Counted from the stretch's first letter, positions 9,926 through 20,081 are shown. The stretch: DNA of 64,000 nt from Paraburkholderia silvatlantica (GCF_003096715.1 NZ_QEOL01000007.1:186001-250000), one strand, 5' to 3'. Translations and numbers: made by a program. Notes: generated by a model from the sequence alone, not told the origin.

Positions 9926-11212
9926 ATGAGCACCCCCCAGCAGCCGGCGGCCAATCCGCAGCCGAACGCGAACAGCGGCAAGCGCAAGCGCATGATGACG
10001 CTGCTTGTCCTCGTGATCGTGATTGCAGCCGTTGCCTACGGCCTCTACTACTTCCTTGTCGCGCGCTTCACCGAAAGCACAGACGACGCCTACGTGAACG
10101 GCAACGTCGTGCAGATCACGCCGCAGGTCACCGGCACGGTGATCGCACTGAAAGCGGACGACACGCAAACGGTGAACGTCGGCGACCCGCTCGTGCTGCT
10201 CGACCCGGCCGACGCGCGCGTCACGCTCGAGCAGACTGAAGCGCAGCTCGCGCAGACGGTGCGCCAGGTGCGCGGCCTCTTCGCCGACGACAGCCAGTAC
10301 GAAGCGCAAGTCGCCCAGCGTCAGTCCGACCTCTCGCGTGCGCAAGACGACCTGCGCCGCCGCATGCAGGTCGCGCAGACGGGTGCCGTCTCGCAGGAAG
10401 AGATCTCGCACGCACGCGACGCCGTGCGCAGCGCCGAAGCCGCGCTCGAAGCCGCCCAGCAGCAGCTCGCCGCGAACCGCGCGTTGACCGCGAACACGAC
10501 CATCGCCAATCACCCGAACGTGGAGGCCGCCGCCGCCAAGGTGCGCGACGCCTATCTGGCGAACGCGCGCAACACGCTGCCCGCGCCGGTGACCGGCTAC
10601 GTGGCCAAGCGCTCGGTGCAGGTCGGCCAGCGCGTCTCGCCGGGCAATCCGCTCATGTCGGTGGTGCCGCTGAACTCGCTGTGGGTCGACGCCAACTTCA
10701 AGGAAGTGCAGCTCAAGCACATGCGCATCGGCCAGCCGGTCGAAATGACGGCCGACGTGTACGGTTCGTCGGTCGTCTATCACGGCAAGGTGGTGGGCTT
10801 CTCGGCAGGCACGGGCTCGGCCTTCTCGCTGCTGCCCGCGCAGAACGCGACGGGTAACTGGATCAAGGTGGTGCAGCGCCTGCCGGTGCGTATCTCGCTC
10901 GATCCGGAAGACCTGCAGAAGCACCCGCTGCGTATCGGCCTCTCGATGCAGGTGGACGTGAACATCCGCAACGATTCGGGCACCCAGCTCGGCAATGCGC
11001 AGAACACCGTCTACGAGACCGATGTGTTCGCCAAGTACGGCGCAGAAGCCGACGCGGAGATCGCGCGCATCATCGCCGAAAACGCCGGCCCGAATGCGCA
11101 CAAGGCGGTCAGTAGCGCAGCCGGAAACGCTGGCGGCAGCGCGGCCGGCAGTGCAGCCGCCAAGGCGCAGGTGACGTCCGCTCACGCAGCGAAGCCCGGC
11201 GCAAAAGGCTGA
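9926..11212 (+). CDS. emrA: EmrA-like periplasmic adaptor (HlyD family)
   Basis: Membrane-fusion protein that joins the MFS transporter EmrB to the outer-membrane channel. After a short cytoplasmic tail there is one membrane helix at about residues 23-45 (MMTLLVLVIVIAAVAYGLYY), then the biotinyl-lipoyl half-motif (DAYVNGNVVQITPQVTGTV), a long alpha-hairpin coiled coil (about 90-185), the second lipoyl half (APVTGYVAKRSVQVGQRV) and a beta-barrel domain. The 428 residues compare with 390 for E. coli EmrA; the excess is an Ala/Gly-rich C-terminal tail. GGAG eight bases before the ATG supports the start. A perfect hairpin separates it from emrB. Confidence 0.93.
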   Translation: MSTPQQPAANPQPNANSGKRKRMMTLLVLVIVIAAVAYGLYYFLVARFTESTDDAYVNGNVVQITPQVTGTVIALKADDTQTVNVGDPLVLLDPADARVTLEQTEAQLAQTVRQVRGLFADDSQYEAQVAQRQSDLSRAQDDLRRRMQVAQTGAVSQEEISHARDAVRSAEAALEAAQQQLAANRALTANTTIANHPNVEAAAAKVRDAYLANARNTLPAPVTGYVAKRSVQVGQRVSPGNPLMSVVPLNSLWVDANFKEVQLKHMRIGQPVEMTADVYGSSVVYHGKVVGFSAGTGSAFSLLPAQNATGNWIKVVQRLPVRISLDPEDLQKHPLRIGLSMQVDVNIRNDSGTQLGNAQNTVYETDVFAKYGAEADAEIARIIAENAGPNAHKAVSSAAGNAGGSAAGSAAAKAQVTSAHAAKPGAKG

Positions 11213-11253
11213 AGAGGCTGATCGAAGCCCTGATAAAAGCACTCGCAAACGCC

Positions 11254-11280
11254 GGCGCGGGCTGATCCTCAGCCCGCGCC
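11254..11280 (+). terminator. Perfect 12-bp intercistronic hairpin between emrA and emrB
   Basis: GGCGCGGGCTGA (11254-11265) pairs without mismatch with TCAGCCCGCGCC (11269-11280) around a TCC loop. Only a broken T tract (GCTTTGTTTC) follows, so it may be a weak terminator or an mRNA-stabilising processing hairpin that lowers EmrB relative to EmrA. Confidence 0.6.
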
Positions 11281-11325
11281 GCTTTGTTTCGCGCGGCCTC
11301 CAACAGGTCAACAAGAAAGGACGCA

Positions 11326-12891
11326 ATGGCAGCAGCACAACAACCCGTCGCGCATCCGCCGCTACAGGGCGCGCAACTCGTGATCGGCACCATCGCGGTG
11401 TCGCTCGCGGTGTTCATGAACGTGCTCGACACCTCGATCGCGAACGTGTCGATCCCATCGATCTCGGGCGACCTCGGCGTGTCGTCGGACCAGGGCACGT
11501 GGGTCATCACCTCGTTCGCGGTGGCCAACGCGATTTCGGTGCCGCTCACGGGCTGGCTCACCGACCGTATCGGCCAGGTGCGCCTTTTTATGGCGTCGAT
11601 CATCCTGTTCGTGATCTCGTCGTGGATGTGCGGCCTCGCGCCCACGCTGCCCTTCCTGCTCGCCTCGCGCGTGCTGCAAGGCGCCGTGGCCGGCCCGATG
11701 ATCCCGCTTTCGCAAACGCTGCTGCTCGCGAGCTACCCGCGCGCGAAGGCGCCCATGGCGCTCTCGATGTGGTCGATGACCACACTGATCGCGCCGGTGG
11801 CCGGCCCGATTCTCGGCGGCTGGATCTCCGACAACATTTCGTGGCCGTGGATCTTCTACGTGAACATCCCCGTCGGCATCGTCGCGGCGCTCGCCACGTG
11901 GGCCATCTTCCGCAACCGCGATTCGGTCGTGAAGAAGGCGCCGATCGACGGCGTGGGCCTCGCGCTGCTCATCGTCTGGGTGGGCTCGCTGCAGGTGATG
12001 CTCGACAAAGGCAAGGACCTCGACTGGTTCTCGTCGACCACGATCGTCGTGCTCGCGCTCACCGCCGTGATCGCATTCGCGTTCTTCGTGGTGTGGGAAC
12101 TGACCGCCGATCACCCCGTGGTGGACCTGTCGCTGTTCGCGCGGCGCAATTTCACGGGCGGCACGATCGCGCTTTCGGTGGGCTACGGACTGTACTTCGG
12201 CAACCTCGTGCTGCTGCCGCTCTGGCTGCAGACCTCGATCGGCTACACGGCCACCGACGCGGGCCTCGTGATGGCGCCCGTGGGCTTCTTCGCCGTCCTG
12301 CTCTCGCCGATCACGGGCAAGATCCTGCCGCGCACCGACCCGCGCTATATCGCGACCACGGCGTTCATCGTGTTCGCGCTGTGCTTCTGGATGCGTTCGC
12401 GCTATACCACGGGGGTGGACACCTGGGCGCTCACGCTGCCGACGCTCATTCAGGGCATTGGCATGGCGGGCCTCTTCATTCCGCTCGTGTCGATCACGCT
12501 TTCGGGTCTGCCGGGCCACCGCATTCCCGCTGCTTCGGGCCTGTCGAACTTCGTGCGGATCATGTGCGGCGGCATCGGCACCTCGATCTTCGAGACAGCA
12601 TGGGATCACCGCACGACGTTTCACCACGCGCGCCTGACCGAAGTGGCGACGCCGACCAACCCGGTCTTCAACCAGTCGATGCAGCAGTTCCAGGGCGTGG
12701 GTCTCGATCCTTCGCAGGCGCATGGGCTGTTCGACCGGATGCTCTCGCAGCAGGCCGCGCAGCTCGGCGTGAACGACCTGTTCTGGATTTCCTCGGTGAT
12801 CTTCATCGTGCTGATCGCGCTGATCTGGATCACGCGCCCCGAGCGCGCCGGTGGAGCGGACGCGGGTGCGGCAGCCTCGGCGGCGCATTGA
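11326..12891 (+). CDS. emrB: EmrB-like MFS drug:H+ antiporter (DHA2 family)
   Basis: Inner-membrane proton-driven multidrug exporter of the 14-helix DHA2 family. The start is the ATG at 11326 (MAAAQQPVAHPPLQG), which has AGAAAGG 7 bases upstream; the frame is open 14 codons further but without a ribosome site. At 521 residues it matches E. coli EmrB (512). Motif D1 (NVLDTSIANVSIPSISGDLG) lies in helix 1, motif A (GWLTDRIGQVRLFM) between helices 2 and 3, and the antiporter motif C (APVAGPILGGWI) in helix 5. Last gene of the operon, followed by a strong terminator. Confidence 0.95.
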   Translation: MAAAQQPVAHPPLQGAQLVIGTIAVSLAVFMNVLDTSIANVSIPSISGDLGVSSDQGTWVITSFAVANAISVPLTGWLTDRIGQVRLFMASIILFVISSWMCGLAPTLPFLLASRVLQGAVAGPMIPLSQTLLLASYPRAKAPMALSMWSMTTLIAPVAGPILGGWISDNISWPWIFYVNIPVGIVAALATWAIFRNRDSVVKKAPIDGVGLALLIVWVGSLQVMLDKGKDLDWFSSTTIVVLALTAVIAFAFFVVWELTADHPVVDLSLFARRNFTGGTIALSVGYGLYFGNLVLLPLWLQTSIGYTATDAGLVMAPVGFFAVLLSPITGKILPRTDPRYIATTAFIVFALCFWMRSRYTTGVDTWALTLPTLIQGIGMAGLFIPLVSITLSGLPGHRIPAASGLSNFVRIMCGGIGTSIFETAWDHRTTFHHARLTEVATPTNPVFNQSMQQFQGVGLDPSQAHGLFDRMLSQQAAQLGVNDLFWISSVIFIVLIALIWITRPERAGGADAGAAASAAH

Positions 12892-12928
12892 GGTCGATGC
12901 GCCAGCCCTTGCGGCTGTCCATAGCAGA

Positions 12929-12964
12929 ACGGCACGTCCGGTTGTTCACCGGCGTGCCGTTTTT
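12929..12964 (+). terminator. Intrinsic terminator of the emr operon
   Basis: ACGGCACG (12929-12936) pairs with CGTGCCGT (12953-12960), with a further CCGG/CCGG pairing inside, followed by a run of five T. Confidence 0.88.
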
Positions 12965-12996
12965 GTTTGTGCGCCCGCAGCGCGAATTGCGTCCGC

Positions 12997-13965
12997 TCAG
13001 GCTGCGCCGCTCACGACCAGCCGCTCAGGCGCCAGTACGCCATTGGCGGCCTTCGCGACGCCGAGCAGGCGCCCGTCTTGCGCGTATACGCGCACGCGTT
13101 CAGCCGCTTCGCAAACCGCGCGATCGAGCAGCAGCTCGTTGAGCGGCAAGCGCTGGCCATGCGCGAAGCGGCGCGCCGCTTCAGCGTCGAGCGTCACGGC
13201 GGGGAACGTGGAGAGCAGCGCATCGACGGGGCGCAGCCAGGCGTCGCGCTCGGGCTCGTCGGCGGCGGTGAGCGCGTCGAGCGTCACCGCATGCTCGAGC
13301 GTGAGCGCACCCACCCCCGTGCGCCGCAGCATCACGAGATGCGCGCCGCAACCCAGCGCCTCGCCGATATCTTCAGCAAGCGTGCGGACGTACGTGCCCT
13401 TGCTGCACGTCACGCGAAACGTCACCTCAGGAAGCTCGGGAAGCGCGCAGGCGATCATCTCCAGCGCAAGGATCTTCACCTCGCGCCCTTCGCGCTCGAC
13501 CGTCTGGCCCGCACGCGCATATTCATAAAGCGGCTTGCCGTCGCGCTTGAGCGCCGAATACATCGGCGGGACCTGCACAATGTCGCCGAGAAAGCGCGTC
13601 ATCGCCTCGCGCACAGTGGCTTCGTCGCAGGCGACCTCGCGCGTTTCGATCGCCTCGCCTTCGGCGTCGCCGGTGGCCGTGCGAATGCCGAGGCGCATGG
13701 TCGCCTCATAGGTCTTGTCGGCTTCGAGCAGATCCTGCGAAAACTTGGTCGCCTCGCCAAAGCACAGCGGCAGCAGACCCGACGCGAGCGGATCGAGCGT
13801 GCCAGTGTGGCCGGCCTTCTTCACCCGGTACAGGCGCTTCGCACGAATCAGCGCGTCGTTGCTGGAAAGGCCAACGGGCTTGTCGAGCAGCAGCACGCCG
13901 TCGAGCAGACGGCGCGGGACCCTGGGTCGCCCCGCGCCCTGATTCTGTTTCGATGATGCAGTCAT
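12997..13965 (-). CDS. truB: tRNA pseudouridine-55 synthase TruB
   Basis: Makes the universal pseudouridine 55 in the T-loop of tRNA. The 322-residue protein contains the TruB core with KPVGLSSNDAL (residues 29-39) and the catalytic motif GHTGTLDPLASG, the nucleophile being D58. The RCSKGTYVRTLAEDIG-type segment (about 178-192) is the second family hallmark. A C-terminal PUA-like extension is present. Start ATG at 13965; gap of 8 bases from rbfA, so translation is probably coupled. Last gene of the rimP-nusA-infB-rbfA-truB order known from many proteobacteria. Confidence 0.97.
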   Translation of the reverse strand: MTASSKQNQGAGRPRVPRRLLDGVLLLDKPVGLSSNDALIRAKRLYRVKKAGHTGTLDPLASGLLPLCFGEATKFSQDLLEADKTYEATMRLGIRTATGDAEGEAIETREVACDEATVREAMTRFLGDIVQVPPMYSALKRDGKPLYEYARAGQTVEREGREVKILALEMIACALPELPEVTFRVTCSKGTYVRTLAEDIGEALGCGAHLVMLRRTGVGALTLEHAVTLDALTAADEPERDAWLRPVDALLSTFPAVTLDAEAARRFAHGQRLPLNELLLDRAVCEAAERVRVYAQDGRLLGVAKAANGVLAPERLVVSGAA

Positions 13966-13973
13966 TGCCCGCG

Positions 13974-14339
13974 TCAGTCGTCCTTCGCGCGCGTCGCGTT
14001 CGCCTCGTCGATCAGGCGCGACATCTCGACACCCTTCTCGACCGACTGGTCATAGTGGAAATGCAGCGTCGGCACCGTGTGAATGTGCAGGCGCTTGAAG
14101 AGCTGGTTGTGCAGATGGCCTGCGGCGTGATTGAGCGCTTCCTGCGTGGTCTTCGGGTCGCCCGTGAGGGTCGTGAAGTAGACCTTGGCGTGCGCGTAGT
14201 CGGGAGTCAGTTCGACGCTCTGGATCGTCACGAGCCCGATTCGCGGGTCCTTCACTTCGCGCATCAACTCAGACAGGTCGCGCTGGATCTGATCCGCGAT
14301 CTGCACGTTGCGATTCGGGGAAGTACGTTTTTTCGGCAT
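13974..14339 (-). CDS. rbfA: 30S ribosome-binding factor RbfA
   Basis: Single KH-like domain protein that binds the 30S subunit and helps 16S rRNA 5' end maturation and cold growth. The start is the ATG at 14339 ([20 protein letters not shown]), backed by GAGGTGG 5-7 bases upstream; a longer frame begins ten codons earlier without support. The 121 residues match the family. Typical strings are [15 protein letters not shown] and [19 protein letters not shown]. It precedes truB by 8 bases and follows infB, but a terminator hairpin (14411-14455) lies in the 196-base gap from infB. Confidence 0.96.
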   Translation of the reverse strand: MPKKRTSPNRNVQIADQIQRDLSELMREVKDPRIGLVTIQSVELTPDYAHAKVYFTTLTGDPKTTQEALNHAAGHLHNQLFKRLHIHTVPTLHFHYDQSVEKGVEMSRLIDEANATRAKDD

Positions 14340-14410
14340 GATGGTTCCACCTCTTGATCTGCGAGGCATTCAGGCGGCGTTGCGTCCATGAAGGCGCATA
14401 CGCACCGCGC

Positions 14411-14455
14411 AAAAAACAAAACGGGCGGGGCTGGCCAGCGCCTGCCCCCGCCCGT
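14411..14455 (-). terminator. Intrinsic terminator between infB and rbfA
   Basis: ACGGGCGGGG (14421-14430) pairs with CCCCGCCCGT (14446-14455); on the minus strand the stem is followed by T4-G-T6. It sits inside what is usually one operon, so rbfA-truB would be expressed by read-through or from their own promoter. Confidence 0.78.
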
Positions 14456-14535
14456 TATCGGCAACCCGCGGCAAAGCCGCGTCAAACTCGCGGCCAGGCG
14501 GGCGGCCCGGAGGCCAGCCCGCGGGCGCCGCTGCA

Positions 14536-17493
14536 TTACAGCGTGCGCGCGACTTCGGTGATCTCGAACACTTCGAACTGGTCGCCTTCGACGATGTCGT
14601 TGAAGTTCTTGATCGACATACCGCACTCGAAGCCTTGCTTGACTTCCTTGACGTCGTCCTTGAAGCGCTTGAGCGAGTCGAGTTCGCCGGTGTGGATGAC
14701 CACGTTGTTGCGCAGCACGCGCACCGACGACGAACGCTTGACGATACCGTCCGTGACCATACAGCCCGCCACCGTGCCGACCTTCGGCACCTTGAAGACC
14801 TGGCGCACTTCGACCATGCCGGTAATGACTTCGCGCTTCTCCGGCGCCAGCATGCCCGACATCGCCGCCTTCACCTCATCCACTGCGTCATAGATGATGT
14901 TGTAGTAGCGGATATCCACGCCGTTCGTTTCGGCAAGCTTGCGCGCCAGTGCGTCGGCGCGTGTGTTGAAGCCGATGATGACCGCCTTCGAAGCCGTTGC
15001 CAGATTGACGTCGCTTTCGCTGATGCCACCCACCGCGGCGTGCACGATCTGCACACGCACTTCGCTCGTCGAGAGCTTGAGGAGCGCGTGAACCAGCGCT
15101 TCCTGCGAGCCCTGCACGTCGGCCTTGACGATGAGCGGGAGGTTCTGCACTTCGCCTTCGCCCATTTGCTCGAGCATGTTTTCGAGCTTCGCGGCCTGCT
15201 GCTTCGCGAGCTTGACGTCGCGGAACTTGCCTTGACGGAACATCGCGATTTCGCGCGCCTTGCGCTCGTCCGGCAGGACGATGACTTCTTCGCCCGCGCC
15301 CGGCACTTCCGAAAGACCCTGGATCTCGACCGGAATCGACGGGCCCGCTTCCTTCGTGGGCTTGCCCGTCTCGTCGAGCATCGCGCGAACGCGGCCATAG
15401 GCGCTGCCCGCCAGCACGACGTCGCCGCGATTGAGCGTACCCGACTGGACGAGGATCGTTGCAACCGGACCCTTACCCTTGTCGAGCTTCGCTTCGATCA
15501 CGAGACCCTTCGCCGGTGCTTCCACAGGCGCCTTCAGTTCCAGCACTTCGGCTTGCAGCAGCACGTTTTCGAGCAGGTCGTCGATGCCCGCGCCCGTCTT
15601 CGCCGACACCGGCACGAACGGCGAGTCGCCGCCGTACTCTTCCGGCACGACGCCTTCGGCCACGAGCTCCTGCTTGACGCGCTCGGGGTTCGCATCGGGC
15701 TTGTCGATCTTGTTGATCGCCACGACGAGCGGCACACCCGCGGCCTTGGCGTGCGAGATCGCCTCCTTCGTTTGCGGCATCACGCCGTCGTCGGCTGCGA
15801 CCACCAGAATGACGATGTCGGTCGCCTTCGCACCGCGGGCACGCATGGCCGTAAAGGCCTCGTGACCCGGCGTATCGAGGAACGTGATGACGCCACGCGG
15901 CGTTTCGACGTGGTAAGCGCCGATGTGCTGCGTAATGCCGCCCGCTTCGCCCGCCGCAACCTTGGCGCGGCGGATGTAGTCGAGCAGCGAGGTCTTGCCG
16001 TGGTCGACGTGACCCATGACCGTGACGACCGGCGGACGCGGCAGTTGCTCGGCGTCCGTGGACGTCGCCTGCCCTTCGACCAGCAGCGCTTCCGGATCGT
16101 CGAGCTTGGCGGCAACCGCACGGTGGCCGAGTTCCTCGACGATGATCATCGCCGTTTCCTGGTCGAGCATCTGGTTGATGGTGACCATCTGGCCCATCTT
16201 CATCATCGCCTTGATGACTTCCGACGCCTTCACGGACATCTTGTGCGCGAGGTCGGCCACCGTGATGGTTTCCGGCACGTGCACTTCACGCACGATCGGC
16301 TCGGTCGGCGCCTGGAACGTCGAAGCGTCCTGGTGACGGCCACGGCCCTTCGGGCCGCCGCGCCAGCCGCGGTCCACGCCGCCCGACGAGTCGCCGCGCG
16401 TCTTGATGCCACGGCGCTTGGCCGCGTCGTCCTGCCAGCCGCCCTTGCCCGCACCCGGCTTCTTGTTGCGGTCGCCCGCGCCGGCACCCGGCGCGCTCGT
16501 CGAAGGCGCGGCCGTCGTGGCCGGCTTCTTCGCCGCGGCGCCTGCACCGGCGGCCGGACGCGCCGGCGCACCTTCCGGACGGGCCGGCTTGTGCAGCGTG
16601 CCCTTCGCTTCAGCGGGCTTCGCCGGCTCGACGGGCTTGGGCGGCTCGGGCGCCTTCACCTGCGCCTTGCGCGGCGTGTTCATCATTTCGCGGATCGCGC
16701 GCGCTTCGGCTTCGGCAGCCGCGCGGCGGCGGGCGATCTCGTCCTGTTCCTTCTGCGCCTTTTCGACGGCTTCGCGTGCGGCGGCTTCGGCCTTCTGGGC
16801 CGCTTCGCGCTGCGCGGCGCGCTCGGCGGCGGCGCGCTGTTCTTCCTGCTGGTCCTGCTGCTGCTTCACTTCTTTCGCTTCCGCTTCGGCGTTGCGCTGC
16901 GCGGCCACGGCCTGAGCGGCCAGCTCGCGAGCGGCGGCTTCGGCCGCTGCCTTCTTCTTTGCCGCTTCTTCTTCGGCACGGCGGCGCTCGGCCTCGGCGG
17001 CCTCTTCGCGCGCACGGCGCTCCGACTCTTCGCGCGCGAGCAGTTCCTGGCGCTCCTTGAGCTCCTGAGCCTGACGCTCGAGCAGTTCTGCCTCGCGGCG
17101 CGCTTCTTCCTCGCGGCGCTGCAGCTCCGCCTCTTCGGCGGCAGCGGCTGCCTCGGCTGCATGATTCGATGCCTCCGCCTCACCGGCGGACTCGTCGCGG
17201 CGGACGAACGTGCGCTTCTTGCGCACCTCGACCTGAATGGTGCGAGCCTTACCCGTCGAATCGGACTGCTTGATCTCCGACGTATGCCGTTTCGTCAGCG
17301 TGATCTTGCGCTTGTCTGCATCAGTCGAGCCGTGAGACTTGCGCAAGTGATCGAGCAGACGTGCCTTGTCGGTCTCCGACAAAGCATCGCTCTCGCTCGC
17401 TTTCGTGACACCCGCCGCCTGCAGCTGCTCGAGCAGCACGCCGGCAGGCATTTTCAGTTCCGCGGCAAATTGGGCTACGTTGTTACTCGCCAT
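14536..17493 (-). CDS. infB: Translation initiation factor IF-2
   Basis: GTPase that delivers fMet-tRNA to the 30S subunit. The 985-residue protein has an N-terminal IF2_N domain (1-55), a long charged helical stretch rich in A, E, R and Q (about 110-290), a Pro/Ala/Gly linker (290-400) and a second IF2_N domain (about 410-460). The G domain begins near residue 490 with [16 protein letters not shown], has DTPGHEAF and NKIDKPDA (about 590), and is followed by domains II, III and IV. AGAGGAA upstream of the ATG supports the start. The extended N-terminus is usual in Burkholderia-type IF-2. A short hairpin (GCAAGGA/TCCTTGC, 17508-17526) sits just before the ribosome site. Confidence 0.97.
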   Translation of the reverse strand: MASNNVAQFAAELKMPAGVLLEQLQAAGVTKASESDALSETDKARLLDHLRKSHGSTDADKRKITLTKRHTSEIKQSDSTGKARTIQVEVRKKRTFVRRDESAGEAEASNHAAEAAAAAEEAELQRREEEARREAELLERQAQELKERQELLAREESERRAREEAAEAERRRAEEEAAKKKAAAEAAARELAAQAVAAQRNAEAEAKEVKQQQDQQEEQRAAAERAAQREAAQKAEAAAREAVEKAQKEQDEIARRRAAAEAEARAIREMMNTPRKAQVKAPEPPKPVEPAKPAEAKGTLHKPARPEGAPARPAAGAGAAAKKPATTAAPSTSAPGAGAGDRNKKPGAGKGGWQDDAAKRRGIKTRGDSSGGVDRGWRGGPKGRGRHQDASTFQAPTEPIVREVHVPETITVADLAHKMSVKASEVIKAMMKMGQMVTINQMLDQETAMIIVEELGHRAVAAKLDDPEALLVEGQATSTDAEQLPRPPVVTVMGHVDHGKTSLLDYIRRAKVAAGEAGGITQHIGAYHVETPRGVITFLDTPGHEAFTAMRARGAKATDIVILVVAADDGVMPQTKEAISHAKAAGVPLVVAINKIDKPDANPERVKQELVAEGVVPEEYGGDSPFVPVSAKTGAGIDDLLENVLLQAEVLELKAPVEAPAKGLVIEAKLDKGKGPVATILVQSGTLNRGDVVLAGSAYGRVRAMLDETGKPTKEAGPSIPVEIQGLSEVPGAGEEVIVLPDERKAREIAMFRQGKFRDVKLAKQQAAKLENMLEQMGEGEVQNLPLIVKADVQGSQEALVHALLKLSTSEVRVQIVHAAVGGISESDVNLATASKAVIIGFNTRADALARKLAETNGVDIRYYNIIYDAVDEVKAAMSGMLAPEKREVITGMVEVRQVFKVPKVGTVAGCMVTDGIVKRSSSVRVLRNNVVIHTGELDSLKRFKDDVKEVKQGFECGMSIKNFNDIVEGDQFEVFEITEVARTL

Positions 17494-17648
17494 TCATTCC
17501 TCTTAATGCAAGGACCGATTCCTTGCGGTTGACATCGGGTCATGCGGCCTTCGGTGCCTCGCGTCCTGCAAGGCTCCGCCGCGTTCAGTTCAGTGGGTCA
17601 TGGTCGCTTCCTGCTCGTCGCGCCCTGTTGCAGTTTCCCGTTGCCGGG

Positions 17649-19124
17649 TCACTGGAACCAGTGCTCACGCGCCTTCATGATCAACGCCTTGGCGGCGTCC
17701 TCTTCCATTCCCGTCATTTCGACCAGCTCGTCCACGGCCAGCTCGGCGAGCTCGTCGCGGGTGTGAACTTCATGCTGCGCCAGTTTCGCGAGCAGGTCCG
17801 GGTCGATTCCGTCCAGACTCTTCAGGTCCAGCGCGGCGCTTTCCACCTTCTCTTCGTTCGCGATGGCCTGCGTGAGCAGCGCGTCGCGAGCGCGGTTGCG
17901 CAGCTCGTGCACGGTGTCCTCGTCGAACGCCTCGATTTCCAGCATTTCGTTGAGCGGCACGTAGGCGATCTCTTCGAGGCTCGTGAAGCCTTCGTCGATC
18001 AGGATGTCGGCGACTTCTTCATCCACGTCGAGACGCGCCATGAACAGGTCGCGCAGCACCGTGCGCTCCTGATTCTGCTTTTGCGCGGATTCATCCGGCG
18101 TCATGATATTGATTTGCCAGCCGGTCAGTTCGCTGGCGAGACGCACGTTCTGGCCACTACGGCCGATCGCGACCGCGAGTTCGCTCTCGTCGACCACGAC
18201 GTCCATCGAGTGTTTTTCCTCGTCGACGACGATCGACTGCACGGCAGCCGGCGCGAGCGCGCCGATCACGAACTGGGCAGGATCTTCCGACCATAGCACG
18301 ATGTCGACGTTTTCGCCACCGAGCTCGTTGCGCACGGCCTGCACGCGCGAGCCGCGGATGCCGACGCAGGTGCCGATCGGGTCGATGCGCTTGTCGTAGG
18401 CCACCACGCCGATCTTGGCGCGCACGCCTGGATCGCGCGCCGCCGCCTTGATCTCGAGTAGGCCTTGTTCGATTTCGGGCACTTCCATTTCGAACAGCTT
18501 CATCAGGAACTCGGGCGCCGTGCGCGAGAGTTCGATCTGCGGGCCGCGCGCGGTGCGGTCGACCTTGCCGATCCAGGCGCGCACGCGGTCGCCCACGCGC
18601 AGGTTTTCCTTCGGAATCAGCTGGTCGCGGCGCAGCAGCGCTTCCACACGGCCGGATTCGACGATGAAGTTGCCCTTGTCCATGCGCTTGACCGTACCGG
18701 TCATGATGCTTTCGCCGCGCTCGAGGAAGTCGTTCAGGATCTGCTCGCGCTCGGCGTCGCGCACCTTCTGCAGGATGACCTGCTTGGCGGCCTGCGCGCC
18801 GATACGGCCGAACTCGACCGAAGGCACCGGCTGCTCGACGAAGCCGTCGATCTGCGCTTCCGGGTCTTGCTCGCGGGCTTCGAACAGCAGGATTTCCTGG
18901 TCCGGCTCCTGCAAGCCTGCCTCGTCCGGGACGACGCGCCAGCGGCGGAACGTTTCGTGCTCGCCGCTTTCGCGGTCGATATGCACGCGGATATCCGCAT
19001 CCTCGTCGAAGAGTTTCTTGGAGGCCGACGCAAGCGCCGCTTCAAGGGCGGCGAACACCACGTCCTTGTCGACATTCTTCTCGCGTGCCAGCGCATCCAC
19101 CAGCATCAACACTTCGCGACTCAT
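17649..19124 (-). CDS. nusA: Transcription termination/antitermination factor NusA
   Basis: RNA-polymerase-binding factor controlling pausing, termination and rRNA antitermination. The 491 residues (E. coli 495) comprise the N-terminal polymerase-binding domain (1-125), S1 domain (about 135-200), two KH domains (about 205-345, [21 protein letters not shown] GXXG loop) and two C-terminal acidic helix-hairpin repeats (about 365-491). The ATG at 19124 overlaps the rimP stop codon as ATGA, and AGGAG lies 9 bases upstream inside rimP, so translation is coupled. It is followed 155 bases later by infB. Confidence 0.97.
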   Translation of the reverse strand: MSREVLMLVDALAREKNVDKDVVFAALEAALASASKKLFDEDADIRVHIDRESGEHETFRRWRVVPDEAGLQEPDQEILLFEAREQDPEAQIDGFVEQPVPSVEFGRIGAQAAKQVILQKVRDAEREQILNDFLERGESIMTGTVKRMDKGNFIVESGRVEALLRRDQLIPKENLRVGDRVRAWIGKVDRTARGPQIELSRTAPEFLMKLFEMEVPEIEQGLLEIKAAARDPGVRAKIGVVAYDKRIDPIGTCVGIRGSRVQAVRNELGGENVDIVLWSEDPAQFVIGALAPAAVQSIVVDEEKHSMDVVVDESELAVAIGRSGQNVRLASELTGWQINIMTPDESAQKQNQERTVLRDLFMARLDVDEEVADILIDEGFTSLEEIAYVPLNEMLEIEAFDEDTVHELRNRARDALLTQAIANEEKVESAALDLKSLDGIDPDLLAKLAQHEVHTRDELAELAVDELVEMTGMEEDAAKALIMKAREHWFQ

Positions 19125-19579
19125 TGTTTGCGGCTCCTAAAGTCAACTTTGGGGATAAGGCGTGCCTTGTCGATGTCCGCGAGCGTGAAATCGAGCATCG
19201 CGGGACCCGCCTTCCCTTCGAATTCCAGACCGATGGACTCGCCTTCGGGAGCATGCACGATGCCCCGGTACGATTTCCGTCCGTCCAATGGCTTTTTCAA
19301 CGTGATTACCGCTTCGCAGCCTGCGAAGCGTTCGAAGTCCGCCAGTTTCTTCAGCGGACGGTCGAGACCGGGCGACGAAACTTCGAGCCGCTCGTAGTCG
19401 ATGTTCTCGACCGTCAGAACGTGCTGCAGCTGACGCGTGACCTTCTCGCAGTCCTCGATCGCGATCCCCGCGGGCTGATCGATGAAGATGGTCAGCATGC
19501 CGCGCCCGGTGCGCTCGAGGTCGACCAGCTCGTAACCGAGCCCGGTGACCGTGGTTTCAATCAGTTCCGTCAGTTGCAC
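19121..19579 (-). CDS. rimP: Ribosome maturation factor RimP
   Basis: Cytoplasmic factor needed for 30S subunit maturation. The start is placed at the GTG at 19579 (protein begins [18 protein letters not shown]) because GGAG lies 8 bases upstream and because Burkholderia RimP proteins as I recall them start this way; an in-frame GTG three codons earlier at 19588 has the same GGAG directly against it. The 152-residue protein shows [20 protein letters not shown] and the conserved SSPGLDRPL. It ends VDFRSRKQ and overlaps nusA by four bases. First gene of the operon, behind a leader of about 300 bases with a terminator. Confidence 0.95.
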   Translation of the reverse strand: MQLTELIETTVTGLGYELVDLERTGRGMLTIFIDQPAGIAIEDCEKVTRQLQHVLTVENIDYERLEVSSPGLDRPLKKLADFERFAGCEAVITLKKPLDGRKSYRGIVHAPEGESIGLEFEGKAGPAMLDFTLADIDKARLIPKVDFRSRKQ

Positions 19580-19733
19580 AATGCCCACTCCAGATGTTCT
19601 GCGCAGCGGGCCAGCAACTTCCTTCGCCTTGATTCTTGCTTCGCCAGGAATTCGCGGGCCGCGCGCCAGGTGAGCGCGCGCTTCTCACCTACCTGCCCCA
19701 CGATGACGAACGACCCGGAATGTCTGGACGACT

Positions 19734-19788
19734 CCCAAATTGACAATGCCGAACGCGAACGTCGGCATCTGTTGATATCCAATTTGGG
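19734..19788 (-). promoter_or_regulatory. Nested stem structure in the rimP leader
   Basis: An outer inverted repeat CCCAAATTG (19734-19742) / CAATTTGGG (19780-19788) encloses an inner one, ATGCCGA (19746-19752) / TCGGCAT (19762-19768). On the minus-strand RNA it follows directly after the terminator at 19796-19820. It is not coding in any supported frame. Role unknown; it could be an anti-terminator partner, protein-binding site or DNA cruciform. Confidence 0.6.
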
Positions 19789-19795
19789 GCGAACC

Positions 19796-19820
19796 AAAAA
19801 AAAATGGGCGAAACGCCCAT
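19796..19820 (-). terminator. Intrinsic terminator in the rimP leader (attenuator candidate)
   Basis: On the minus strand ATGGGCG pairs with CGCCCAT (19820-19814 with 19810-19804, loop TTT) and runs into nine U. It lies 262 bases after the rluB stop and, if the promoter at 19899-19927 is real, about 70-95 bases after its start site, which would make it an attenuator for rimP-nusA-infB. It could instead simply end rluB transcription. Confidence 0.8.
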
Positions 19821-19898
19821 CTTCTCACTTAGCCAGGTGGTCGCACCTGGGGCGCGTATTACAGCGCAGAAAAAAGCCGCACGCCCAGCGACTTTGTG

Positions 19899-19927
19899 AT
19901 TCTAGCCTTTTTTGCACATTAACGCAA
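19899..19927 (-). promoter_or_regulatory. Candidate promoter of the rimP-nusA-infB operon
   Basis: Minus-strand TTGCGT (19927-19922) and TAGAAT (19904-19899) with 17-base spacing; start near 19892. The resulting leader contains a hairpin CCAGGTG/CACCTGG (19850-19833), then the terminator 19820-19796, then the nested stem 19788-19734, before rimP at 19579. Confidence 0.5.
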
Positions 19928-20081
19928 ATCACCGGTCAAGCCCGAGCCGCCTTTTGCCGTTATTTACAGGCTCGCAAGCGGGCTTTTCCGGTGTTTTGCG
20001 CGCTAACCGCGCGCATCGCCGCCGTTGCATGGCCGCGCTGCGCGCCGCATGCTGCAGCCGGGCGGCGCGCACCTCGCGGGA

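Noticed and set aside
19797..20081. tRNA gene upstream of rimP, as in the metY-rimP operon of E. coli
   Set aside because: No cloverleaf with T-loop and acceptor stem can be drawn; only the hairpins listed are present.
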